Positions 34,889 through 42,466 of a stretch of DNA of 64,000 bases are shown one piece after another. Each line of letters opens with the position of its first letter. The stretch's first letter is position 1. The stretch lies in contig NZ_CP010407.1 in NCBI RefSeq assembly GCF_000830005.1, positions 7,328,001 to 7,392,000 on the forward strand, read 5' to 3'. The position numbers and the translations under genes were made by a program. The stretch is from Streptomyces vietnamensis (GTDB taxonomy: Bacteria > Actinomycetota > Actinomycetes > Streptomycetales > Streptomycetaceae). The notes beneath the pieces are model-generated. The model saw only the letters and a program-made list of their open reading frames with translations. It was not told where the DNA came from and did not search any database.

Positions 34889-35800
34889 ATGAAGATCGAT
34901 CTGACGGACACCGACTCCAGCAAGATCAACAAGGCGATCCTGCAGGGACGCAGGGCCGTCGGCACCCCCGCCGTCGGCGCCGTGCTCACCCTCGTCATCG
35001 TCACCGACGAGGAGAACGCCTACGACTCCGTCAAGGCGGCCAACGAGGCCTCCCGGGAACATCCCTCCCGGACCCTCGTCGTCATCAAGCGCCACGCCCG
35101 CACCCCCCGCGAGCGGCACGAGACCCGGCTCGACGCCGAGGTCCGGCTCGGCACCGACGCCGGCTCGGGCGAGACGGTCATGCTCCGGCTGTACGGCGAA
35201 CTCGGCACCCGCGCCGACTCCGTGGTCCTGCCGCTGCTCCTGCCCGACGCGCCCGTCGTCGTCTGGTGGCCCGTCGACGCCCCCGAGGTGCCCTCCCAGG
35301 ATCCGCTGGGCTCGCTCGCCCAGCGCCGCATCACCGACATGTACGCGGTCGAGGACCCCCTCACCGCCCTGGAGGAGCGCGCCGCCTCGTACGCCCCCGG
35401 CGACACCGACCTCGCCTGGACCCGGCTCACCCCGTGGCGCTCGATGCTGGCCGCCGCCCTCGACCAGGCCCCGCTCACCGTCACCTCCGCCGCCGTCGAG
35501 AGCGAGGCGGAGAACCCCAGCGCCGAACTCCTGGCCCGCTGGTTCGAGGTCCGGCTCGGCGTCCCCGTCGACCGGGTCGTCACCGACGGCCCCGTCGTCA
35601 CGGCCGTCCGCATGGGCACCGCCGACGGCGAGATCCGCATCGACCGGCCCGAGGGCCCGGTCGCGCGGCTCTCCATCCCCGGCCAGCCCAGCAGGGTCCT
35701 CGCGCTCAAGGTGCGGACCACCGCCGAGCTGATCGCCGAGGAGCTGCGCCGCCTGGACCCGGACGAGATCTACGCGACCGCGCTGCGCGGCCGCGCCTGA
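34889..35800 (+). CDS. opcA: OpcA, glucose-6-phosphate dehydrogenase assembly protein
   Basis: 303 aa matching OpcA: N-terminal MKIDLTDTDSSKINKAIL, TLVVIKRHART, the signature VVLPLLLPDAPVVVWWP, and ITDMYAVEDPLTALEERAAS. OpcA binds and activates the tetrameric Zwf enzyme of the oxidative pentose phosphate pathway. It usually sits directly after zwf in tkt-tal-zwf-opcA-pgl, but no zwf, tal or pgl gene flanks this copy, so it is an orphan and possibly a second copy. Confidence 0.88.
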   Translation: MKIDLTDTDSSKINKAILQGRRAVGTPAVGAVLTLVIVTDEENAYDSVKAANEASREHPSRTLVVIKRHARTPRERHETRLDAEVRLGTDAGSGETVMLRLYGELGTRADSVVLPLLLPDAPVVVWWPVDAPEVPSQDPLGSLAQRRITDMYAVEDPLTALEERAASYAPGDTDLAWTRLTPWRSMLAAALDQAPLTVTSAAVESEAENPSAELLARWFEVRLGVPVDRVVTDGPVVTAVRMGTADGEIRIDRPEGPVARLSIPGQPSRVLALKVRTTAELIAEELRRLDPDEIYATALRGRA

Positions 35801-35825
35801 CAGAACCGAACGGCACCGCCCCGGA

Positions 35826-35859
35826 CGGGCGTCGCCCACAACGGGGTGGGCGCCGCCCG
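35826..35859. terminator. Hairpin between opcA and the methyltransferase gene
   Basis: A 13-bp stem with one mismatch and a six-base loop (arms 35826-35839 and 35846-35859) between convergent stops; more GC palindromes follow to 35890. Confidence 0.65.
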
Positions 35860-35909
35860 GGCGGGGGGCACCGCCCCCGTGGGCGCGGGACCGCGGCGGG
35901 GCCCGTTCG

Positions 35910-36680
35910 TCAGGGTCGTCGGGTGAAGGTCAGCACCACGTCCGCCGACTTCCGGACGCGGGGAACCTCCGGGTCCGGAAGGGCGAGCAGGCGGGAGCGG
36001 GTTTCGTCGACCAGACGCGTGGCCTCGCCGCCCACCGCCCACGCGCCGGTGAACAGCCCCCGCGTCAGCGATTCGGCCATCGCCCGCGGCGACACGGCGA
36101 ACGACGTGGGGCGCTCCGACGCCGTCCCCTCGTAGACGAGGCCGTGCGCCGCGGCGATCGGGGCCAGCCACTCCGGACCGTCGCGGCGGCTGCCGTCCGG
36201 ATCGAGGCGGTCCTCCAACTCCCCGACGAGGACGCCGATGTCGTCCGTCGGGCGCGTCCCGCCCGCCGGGATCACCAGATAGCGCCCGCCCGGCCGCAGG
36301 ATCCGCGCGACCTCGGCCAGGACGGCCCGGTTGTCCGGTCCCGCGTGCAGCAGCCAGGTCGAGACCGCCTGGTCCACCGACCCGCTCCGTACCGGCAGCC
36401 GGCAGGCGTCGGCCACCGCGACCCGTGCGCCGAGCCGGGCGCGCGCCCGGGCGAGCATCCCCGGCGAGAGGTCGAGGCCGTGCACCGTGTGCCCGAGCGC
36501 GGCCAGTTCGGCCGCGACGATCCCGGTGCCCACACCGATGTCGAGCACCGGGCGCGCCGGGTCGAGCAGCGGCGCGAGCATCCCCGCGAAGCCCGCCGCC
36601 CGTTCCGTACCGCCGCGCGACTCGTCGTACCCCGGGGCGATCTCGTCGAACTCCGCCGCCTTCACCGTCCCGCCCCTCAC
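35910..36680 (-). CDS. Class I SAM-dependent methyltransferase
   Basis: 256 aa. The SAM-binding fold shows motif I VLDIGVGTGIVAAELAALG, the acidic motif II end HGLDLSPGM, VAVADACRLPV and the post-I RILRPGGRYLVI. Its GTG start overlaps the stop of the P450 at 36677-37903 (GTGA), so the two are translationally coupled and probably modify the same small molecule. Because they diverge from the MKYWH/P450 pair, it could tailor that peptide; this is inference. Confidence 0.85.
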   Translation of the reverse strand: MRGGTVKAAEFDEIAPGYDESRGGTERAAGFAGMLAPLLDPARPVLDIGVGTGIVAAELAALGHTVHGLDLSPGMLARARARLGARVAVADACRLPVRSGSVDQAVSTWLLHAGPDNRAVLAEVARILRPGGRYLVIPAGGTRPTDDIGVLVGELEDRLDPDGSRRDGPEWLAPIAAAHGLVYEGTASERPTSFAVSPRAMAESLTRGLFTGAWAVGGEATRLVDETRSRLLALPDPEVPRVRKSADVVLTFTRRP

Positions 36681-37903
36681 GCCTGCGGGGTGAAGGTCAC
36701 GGGCAGCGTCGCCATGCCGCGCAGGATGCCCTCGCGCCGGCTCAGGTCCGCGTCCGGGTCGGCGAGCCGGAGGTCGGGGAAGCGCCGCAGCAGGGTGCCG
36801 ATGGCGATCCTGGCCTCCGCGCGGGCCAGCGGAGCGCCCAGGCAGAAGTGCACACCGTGGCCGAAAGCGAGCTGTTGCGGGACTTCGCGGCGGGCCACGT
36901 CGAGGATGTCGGGACGGTCGTAGCGCGCCGGGTCGCGGTTGGCCGCGGCGAGCCCGATGATGATCATCTCGCCGGGCGGGACGGTGACCCCGCCGATCTC
37001 GTACGCGTCGACCGTGAAGCGCGCGACGCCCCGGCTCACCGGGCCCTCGTAGCGCAGGAGTTCCTCGATCGCCCCGGGCAGCAGCGAGGGGTCGTCGCGC
37101 AGCGCGGCGAACTGCTCCGGGTGCCGGAGCAGGGCGTGGACGCCGTTCGCGATGAGGCTCGCCGTCGTCTCGTGGCCGGCGAGCGTGAGCAGGATGGCCA
37201 TGGCCGTCAGCTCGCGGTCGCTGATCTTCTCCTCGGCCTGCGCGGCGCAGAGCGCGCTCAGCAGGTCGTCCTTCGGGTCCGCCTTGCGCGCGGCGATCAA
37301 CGGCTCGAAGAACTCGGTGAGTTCGGCCCGCGCCCGCGCTCCCTTGGCGAGCCGCTCCGGGGTGTTGGGCGGCATGATGAGGCCGACCGCGAGACGGGCG
37401 AAGTCGGGCTGCCCCTCGGCCGGGATGCCGATGAGCTCGCTGAGCACGGCCATCGGCAGCGGCAGGGCGAACTCGGAGACCAGGTCGGCCGATCCGCGCG
37501 GGGCGATCGCGTCGAGGAAGGCGTCGGTGTGCGCCTGGACGCGGGGCGCGAGCGCCTCCACGCGGCGGAAGGTGAAGGCCTTGGAGACGAGGTTGCGCAG
37601 CCGGGTGTGGTCCTCGCCGTCGGCCACGAGCATGCTGGCCATCAGGACGTTGGTGCGCTCCTGGTGGGCCATCTCCTCCTCGAGGCCGTTGACTCCGACG
37701 GGGCTGCTGCTGAGGCGCGGGTCGGTGAGCGCCGCCACCGCCTCGTCGTAGCCGGTGACCATCCAGACTTCAAGGGTGGGATTCAGCCGGACGCGCTGGA
37801 CGACTCCGTGCTCTCGGATGCGTTCGAAGAGCGGGTAGGGGTTGGGCTGTTGAGCAACGTTTACCGGGACATCGTGAACGATTGTCTGGTCTTGGCCGGT
37901 CAT
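36677..37903 (-). CDS. Cytochrome P450 (CYP107-like)
   Basis: 408 aa. I-helix AGHETTASL with the normal acid/alcohol pair, the ExxR helix in the ELLRYEGPVSRG region, and the heme loop FGHGVHFCLG with Cys354 as axial ligand. Bacterial class I P450 typical of secondary metabolism; needs ferredoxin partners encoded elsewhere. GGGGAG lies nine bases before the ATG. Downstream is the coupled methyltransferase; upstream, 237 bp separates it from the second P450. Confidence 0.92.
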   Translation of the reverse strand: MTGQDQTIVHDVPVNVAQQPNPYPLFERIREHGVVQRVRLNPTLEVWMVTGYDEAVAALTDPRLSSSPVGVNGLEEEMAHQERTNVLMASMLVADGEDHTRLRNLVSKAFTFRRVEALAPRVQAHTDAFLDAIAPRGSADLVSEFALPLPMAVLSELIGIPAEGQPDFARLAVGLIMPPNTPERLAKGARARAELTEFFEPLIAARKADPKDDLLSALCAAQAEEKISDRELTAMAILLTLAGHETTASLIANGVHALLRHPEQFAALRDDPSLLPGAIEELLRYEGPVSRGVARFTVDAYEIGGVTVPPGEMIIIGLAAANRDPARYDRPDILDVARREVPQQLAFGHGVHFCLGAPLARAEARIAIGTLLRRFPDLRLADPDADLSRREGILRGMATLPVTFTPQA

Positions 37904-38140
37904 CTTCCGTAACTCCCCGAAGCTTTGTGAAAGATCTGAGGCAGGTAGTCATACCAGCCGCCCCAGTTGCGTGGTAGCGTCACCGGCGCTCGGCTCGGAT
38001 GATGTTCGAAGAAGCACCGACCAACAGTCGGTGAAGCACCAGCGAGGCGTTCCACCCACCGGTGATCCGGCGTCTCGCACGCTCGACTCGGTCAGCAACC
38101 AAGGCCTCAACCAGGCCCGATGTGCAGGGGGAGACGTTTC

Positions 38141-39331
38141 GTGGAGCAAGCGGCAGCCGTGGACCCGATTCTGGATCTGGCCCGTCCGTCGATCCTGCGG
38201 AACCCCTACCCGGCCTACGCCCGACTGCGGGAGACCACCCCGGTCTTCTGGCACGAACTGCTCGGCTCCTGGGTCCTGACCCGCCACGCCGACTGCCTCG
38301 CGGTGCTCACGGACAGCAACCGTTTCGCCTCCGACTGGCGCCGCGCCGGCGAGGACATCCCCGCGCCCCTGCTGAGCGTCCAGACCCTCGATCCGCCGGA
38401 GCACACCGCCATCCGGCACCTGCTGCTCGACGGCTTCCGCGCCCAGGACCGCCAGGCCCTGCACGACGGCCTGGAGCACGGAATCGCGGACCTGCTCGCC
38501 GAGTTGGCCGACCGGCCCTCCTTCGACCTCGTCGGAGAGCTCGCCGAACCGGTCGCCCTGCGCTTCGTCACCGCTTTCCTCGGCGTCCCGGCGCCCGAGC
38601 TCGACTGGTTCGTGCCCATGTCCCGTACCGTCGTCGACGGCATGGACGCCGGGCTCTGGCCCGAGAAGCACGAGCCGGCCGTCGCGGCCCGGGCGCGGCT
38701 CGCGGAGTACGCCGGCGGGTGGCTCGCGGATCCGCCCAAGGAAGGGCTCATCGCGTACGTCGCCGAGCACGCGGCGGACAGCGGCGTGGCAGAAACGGTT
38801 CTTCGGAACAGTCTGCGCGCCGTCCTCCACGCCGGCTACGAATCCGCCTCACGGCTCCTCGGCAACGCCGCGGCCGCCCTCCTCACCACCCCCGGCGCGC
38901 TCGACGCGTTCCGGGCGACCCCGGCCACGGCCGTGGACGAACTCATCCGGTACGACGCACCCGTCCAGGCGGACGCCCGGGTCTGCGTCACCGACACCGA
39001 ACTGGGTGGCGTCACCATCAAGGCGGGTGATCCGGTCACGCTCTTCCTGGGCGCGGCCAACCACGACCCGCTGCGGTTCGACCACCCCACAGAACTGCGA
39101 CTCGACCGCGCCCCGAACCCGCACCTCGGGTTCGGACGCGGGGCCCATGCCTGTCTGGGCGCGTCCATGGCGATCCGGCTCGCCGGATCGGTCCTCGGGG
39201 CCCTGGCCAGGGACTACCCGGACGCACGGGCCGTCGCGGAACCGGACCACCGGCGCAATCTGACCCTCCGCGGTCTCGACCGCTTCGAGGTCACGCTGCG
39301 CCCACGAGCGGGGGAGGAGGTTCGACCATGA
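38141..39331 (+). CDS. bytO: Biarylitide-type cytochrome P450 (candidate peptide cyclase)
   Basis: 396 aa. GTG at 38141 with GGGGGAG seven bases upstream; an ATG seven codons earlier lacks such a site. Heme motif FGRGAHACLG with Cys338; the I-helix is unusual, HAGYESASR, without the common AGHETT acid-Thr pair, consistent with a P450 making radical couplings rather than hydroxylations. The stop overlaps the start of the 18-bp MKYWH gene. In described biarylitide systems such a P450 joins the side chains of residues 3 and 5 of an MxYxH pentapeptide. Assignment rests on this gene pairing. Confidence 0.85.
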   Translation: MEQAAAVDPILDLARPSILRNPYPAYARLRETTPVFWHELLGSWVLTRHADCLAVLTDSNRFASDWRRAGEDIPAPLLSVQTLDPPEHTAIRHLLLDGFRAQDRQALHDGLEHGIADLLAELADRPSFDLVGELAEPVALRFVTAFLGVPAPELDWFVPMSRTVVDGMDAGLWPEKHEPAVAARARLAEYAGGWLADPPKEGLIAYVAEHAADSGVAETVLRNSLRAVLHAGYESASRLLGNAAAALLTTPGALDAFRATPATAVDELIRYDAPVQADARVCVTDTELGGVTIKAGDPVTLFLGAANHDPLRFDHPTELRLDRAPNPHLGFGRGAHACLGASMAIRLAGSVLGALARDYPDARAVAEPDHRRNLTLRGLDRFEVTLRPRAGEEVRP

Positions 39332-39345
39332 AGTACTGGCACTGA
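39328..39345 (+). CDS. bytA: MKYWH pentapeptide, minimal RiPP precursor (biarylitide type)
   Basis: ATG AAG TAC TGG CAC TGA, 18 bp. GGAGGAGG ends seven bases before the ATG, an ideal ribosome site, and the start overlaps the P450 stop as ATGA. Tyr3 and His5 match the cross-linked positions of the known MRYYH/MRYLH precursors; Met-Lys replaces Met-Arg and Trp is the middle residue. Expected product: a Tyr-Trp-His tripeptide macrocycle with a Tyr-His (or Tyr-Trp) biaryl bond after trimming of Met-Lys. A terminator follows 68 bases on. In published clusters known to me the precursor lies upstream of the P450; here it is downstream. Confidence 0.82.
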   Translation: MKYWH

Positions 39346-39412
39346 AACCAGCGAGCGTGACGCCCGTCCGGGAGGCGGGCGGCACGCCGGTGCATGGCTC
39401 ACGTGCACCCCG

Positions 39413-39448
39413 CCGGAGCCCGAGCCCGCTGCGCGGCTCGGGCTCCGG
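39413..39448 (+). terminator. Terminator of the P450-MKYWH operon
   Basis: A perfect 14-bp stem (39413-39426/39435-39448) with an 8-nt loop followed by CCTTTCCC. It closes the two-gene operon, so no further gene belongs to that transcript. Confidence 0.85.
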
Positions 39449-39526
39449 CCTTTCCCGCCGCCGTACCCGAGGAACCCCACGACGACCGGCAGCGCGTCTC
39501 CACCGATTCGTGTACGCGAACCCCTC

Positions 39527-39669
39527 GGGTCCGCGAGGACGGCCCCTGGGTTCGCGAGGACGGCCCTCGGGTTGTGAGGACAGCCCCGGGTCTGTGAGGA
39601 CGGTCCCGGGTCTGTGAGGACGGTCCCGGGTCCGCGAGGACGGCCCCCGGGTCCGCGCGGACGGACACT
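39527..39669. repeat. Seven-copy 19-21 bp tandem repeat
   Basis: Seven head-to-tail units of consensus GGGTCYGYGAGGACGGYCCC start at 39527, 39548, 39569, 39588, 39608, 39628 and 39649. Unit lengths are 21, 21, 19, 20, 20, 21, 21, so no reading frame is kept and there is no spacer as in CRISPR. The array occupies most of the 440-bp gap between the RiPP terminator and the STAS gene; the rest of that gap shows no gene. Confidence 0.92.
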
Positions 39670-39786
39670 CCGCGCGGTGAACGCCACGAGAACGCCATCG
39701 GGCCGCCGGTCGTGACATCCTCGGACGAACCGCCCACGCCGACGTCCCGCAGTGGGCCTTCTTCGTCTCCTGCGCGGAGGGACACC

Positions 39787-40068
39787 TTGCTCATCAGCCA
39801 CGCCGTACGTCACGACGCCCTGCACGTGACGCTCCACCGCGACCTGGACGTCACCAACCGTGCCGCGGCCGCCCTCCAGATCCAGGCCCTCGTCCAGGAG
39901 CACCGGCCCGTCCGGGTGGTCATCGTGGTCCCGGCCGCCGACCCCAGCCCCGCCACCCTCAGCGCCCTCGCCCGCGCCCACCGCATGTGCGCCGGCCTCG
40001 GCGTCCCCCTCACGCTCAGCGGCGCGAGCGACCGCACCCGCCGCCTCCTGGACGCCAACAGCGCCTGA
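39787..40068 (+). CDS. STAS-domain-like small protein
   Basis: 93 aa from a TTG with GGAGGG five bases upstream (an in-frame GTG at 39712 would give 118 aa but has no ribosome site). The strand-helix pattern LHVTLHRDLDVTNRAAAALQ, RPVRVVIVVPAADPSPATLS, ARAHRMCAGLGVPLTLSGAS resembles an anti-sigma factor antagonist, but the DSSG phospho-Ser motif is replaced by DPSPAT. It could be a partner-switching element without normal phosphorylation. Confidence 0.6.
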   Translation: MLISHAVRHDALHVTLHRDLDVTNRAAAALQIQALVQEHRPVRVVIVVPAADPSPATLSALARAHRMCAGLGVPLTLSGASDRTRRLLDANSA

Positions 40069-40233
40069 AACGGCGGTCCCGGAGGCGTACACCGAGCAGG
40101 GCCGTACGACCACGGTCCGATCCGCAGGTGTGGCCCCGGCTCCGACGACGTGGTGCGGACGGCGGCGGCATCGTGACCCCATGACCGTCACGACTCCGGC
40201 AACCACAGTCCCGCACCCCGTCTTCCCGGGACG

Positions 40234-40737
40234 TTGGGAGTGCTGCGCGGCGACACCGAGGGACAGGGCGCGCGGAGCCCCGCCTCGGCGGAGACGGCTC
40301 CCCCGCCCGGCCTCGACGACCTGCCGTCCCTCGTCCGGCGTGCCGAGCAGGCGGGAGTGCGTACGAGACTCAGTGCCCGACCGGACGCCGCCCTCCCCGC
40401 GGGGACGGCACTGACCGTCTGCCGGATCGTGCAGGAGGCGTTCACCAACGTGATCAAGCACGCCGGCGACGGAACGCGGTGCCAGGTGACGATCACGGCG
40501 GACGCACGCGGAGGCGTGCACATCGAGGTGGTGGACGACGGGGCCGGGAACGCGGCCGTGACCGGCCGGGCGGACCTCACCGGCGGCCACCTCGTGGGGA
40601 TGCGGGAACGCGTGACGATGTACGGGGGCACGCTGGAGGCCGGACCGAGGCCCGGCGGCGGGTTCGCCGTGTCGGCCCGTCTTCCGCCCGACCCCGCCCA
40701 GGACACGCCCACGAGCCGGCAGGAGACGGCAGCGTGA
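40234..40737 (+). pseudogene. N-terminally truncated NarL-type sensor histidine kinase
   Basis: The readable part begins exactly after the phospho-acceptor domain (LGVLRGD, the usual start of the linker) and continues through a complete HATPase_c domain: VCRIVQEAFTNVIKHAG (N box), VVDDGAG (D box), GGHLVGMRERVTMYGG (G box). The membrane sensor and HisKA_3 His are missing, and no sequence for them exists in the 165 bp upstream. A TTG at 40234 has no good ribosome site. It overlaps the intact response regulator by GTGA. Either decayed or, less likely, a stand-alone ATPase. Confidence 0.75.
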
Positions 40738-41435
40738 CCGAACCGATCCGGGTACTCGTCGCCGACGACCAGTCGCTGCTCCGGGGCAGCTTCCGGGTGC
40801 TCGTCGACACCGCCCCGGGGCTGACGACGGTGGGCGAGGCCGGCACCGGCGCGGAAGCCGTCGAGAACACGCTGCGACTGCGCCCGGACGTGGTGCTGAT
40901 GGACATCAGGATGCCCGGCATGGACGGCATCGAGGCGACCCGGCACATCGCCGGATCCCCCGAGACGGCCGGGACGCGCGTCCTCGTCCTCACCACCTTC
41001 GACCTCGACGAGTACGTGTACGGCGCGCTGCGGGCCGGGGCGGCCGGTTTCCTCCTCAAGGACACCTCCCCCGAGGTCCTCCTCGCGGGCATCCGCACGG
41101 TCGCCGCCGGGGAGTCCCTCCTCGCGCCCTCGGTGACCCGGCGCCTGATCGCCGAGTTCGCCCGTCTTCCCCGGGCCCACCGTGCGGTGAGCTCCTCGCT
41201 GGAGGAGCTCACGGAGCGCGAGCGCGAGGTCCTGCTGCTTGTGGCACGCGGCTTCTCCAACGCCGACATCGCCGCGTACCTGTGCCTCAGCAACGGCACC
41301 GTCAAGACGTACATCGGCCGGCTGCTGACCAAGCTGCGGGCGCGCGACCGTGCGCAACTGGTGATCAGTGCCTATGAGTCGGGACTCGTCCATGCTGCTC
41401 GTCCCGATCCCGCGGGTGGTGGTGGCGGTGGCTGA
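40734..41435 (+). CDS. NarL/FixJ-family response regulator
   Basis: 233 aa. Receiver domain with VLVADDQSLLRGSF, phospho-acceptor Asp in DVVLMDIRMPGMDG, the switch Thr in VLVLTTFDLDEYV and conserved Lys in LLKDTSPE; C-terminal LuxR HTH LTEREREVLLLVARGFSNAD. The GTG start overlaps the truncated kinase stop. Since the kinase lacks its phospho-His, this regulator may be an orphan or served by another kinase. Its 3' end overlaps the convergent membrane-protein gene by 71 bp and adds a glycine-rich tail. Confidence 0.9.
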   Translation: MTEPIRVLVADDQSLLRGSFRVLVDTAPGLTTVGEAGTGAEAVENTLRLRPDVVLMDIRMPGMDGIEATRHIAGSPETAGTRVLVLTTFDLDEYVYGALRAGAAGFLLKDTSPEVLLAGIRTVAAGESLLAPSVTRRLIAEFARLPRAHRAVSSSLEELTEREREVLLLVARGFSNADIAAYLCLSNGTVKTYIGRLLTKLRARDRAQLVISAYESGLVHAARPDPAGGGGGG

Positions 41436-41820
41436 GCGCGGCCACCGCCAGGGTGGTCAGGACGAGGACGCCCGCCGTCTCGACCGCGATGGTCGGGCGG
41501 ACGAGATCCGCGTCCGCCGATTCCTCGAAGCCGAACAGGCCCGTCGTGAGGCTCAGGAAGAGCGCGCCGAGGGTGCCCGCGGTGAACAGCGCGGTGGCGG
41601 CGGCGACCGGTCCGAGCCAGCGGTACGGGGTGAGGAGCAGGGCGACGGCCAGGAGGCAGCCGAGGACGCCGTTCAGCAGGAACAGGCCGCCGACGGTGGC
41701 CAGGTCGCGGTAGCCGTCGGCCCACAGCGAGAGGTGGATGGCGCCCATCGTCGCCGTCAGCCCCGCGGCGGCCGTCCGCAGCACGAGCACGGCGGCGCGG
41801 CGGGTCCGGTCAGTAGCCAT
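41365..41820 (-). CDS. Four-helix membrane protein next to a cupredoxin
   Basis: 151 aa with four hydrophobic segments (VLRTAAAGLTATMGAIHLSL; LFLLNGVLGCLLAVALLL; PVAAATALFTAGTLGALFLS; VETAGVLVLTTLAVAALS) and a His-rich tail (HRHHH, THRH) that could bind copper. Its ATG overlaps the cupredoxin stop by 11 bp, so the two are coupled. Its last 71 bp overlap the response-regulator gene on the other strand. Confidence 0.75.
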   Translation of the reverse strand: MATDRTRRAAVLVLRTAAAGLTATMGAIHLSLWADGYRDLATVGGLFLLNGVLGCLLAVALLLTPYRWLGPVAAATALFTAGTLGALFLSLTTGLFGFEESADADLVRPTIAVETAGVLVLTTLAVAALSHRHHHPRDRDEQHGRVPTHRH

Positions 41821-42292
41821 TGCCGGGAGAGCTGGGAGAGCTGGGAGAAGTGGGAGTGCCGGGCTTGTTGACGGGGGCGCCGGCCACCGTGATCTCGGTC
41901 TTCATGCCCAGGTCCTTGTGTCCGTCGACGGGGCAGTAGACCTCGTACTTCCCGTCCTTCAGGGTTACCGTGAGGGTGGTGGACTCGCCCGGCGAGACGG
42001 TGCTGGAGCGGTTCTCGCCGCCCGGGCCCTCGACCTCCAGGGCGTGGTCGTGATGCCCGGTGTTCGTCGCGACGAAGGCGTACGTGCCGGGAGTGAAGGT
42101 CTGCCGGGACAGCGTGATCCTGAAGTCGGCCAGGTCCGCGGTCACCCGGGTCGCGCCCGCGGGTGCCGTGCTCTTCTGGGCGGGGGGCGGGGTGCTCGAA
42201 CCACCGCCGTCGCCGCCTCCGCAGGCGGCGAGGAGGCCGGCCAGCGCGACGGCCGGCAGGGCGAGCAGCGCGCGGGTACGTGTCTTCGTCAT
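41810..42292 (-). CDS. Cupredoxin-domain lipoprotein
   Basis: 160 aa. Signal peptide with lipobox LAAC (Cys24), a Gly/Ser/Pro linker, then a plastocyanin-like domain. Type 1 copper ligands are visible: His in NTGHHDHALEVEG and Cys-His-Met in YEVYCPVDGHKDLGMK. The C-terminus is an SSP-repeat tail. It is likely an extracellular copper electron carrier anchored in the membrane. Coupled to the His-tailed membrane protein and divergent from an ECF sigma operon, which may sense the same stress. Confidence 0.88.
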   Translation of the reverse strand: MTKTRTRALLALPAVALAGLLAACGGGDGGGSSTPPPAQKSTAPAGATRVTADLADFRITLSRQTFTPGTYAFVATNTGHHDHALEVEGPGGENRSSTVSPGESTTLTVTLKDGKYEVYCPVDGHKDLGMKTEITVAGAPVNKPGTPTSPSSPSSPGNGY

Positions 42293-42366
42293 CGTTCGGT
42301 CCTCCGGTTCGGTCCCTACAGGGGGTACGGCGCCGGACCGCGCCGGGATTGCGGGTCCGGGCGGAC

Positions 42367-42425
42367 AATGGGCTCGGAGCAATCGCTCGGAGCAATCAAT
42401 GGGCTCGGAGCAATGGGCTCGAACG
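42367..42425. repeat. GGCTCGGAGCAAT tandem repeats ahead of the ECF sigma gene
   Basis: Four near-copies of GGCTCGGAGCAAT, two of them preceded by CAAT, fill the leader of the sigma gene. Two in-frame ATGs (42368 and 42413) lie within them, so the repeats may be part of a long leader or of an extended N-terminus. Confidence 0.75.
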
Positions 42426-42466
42426 ATCCCTTCGGGGGCTTCGGACGTACCACGGGTGTGGGACGC

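Noticed and set aside
37985..38040. A short frame MMFEEAPTNSR upstream of the peptide P450 as an alternative precursor
   Set aside because: Weak ribosome site and no aromatic or His residues in positions suited to cross-linking; the MKYWH frame downstream is far better supported.
39527..39669. Repeat array as a CRISPR
   Set aside because: Units are contiguous without spacers, vary in length, and no cas gene is nearby.
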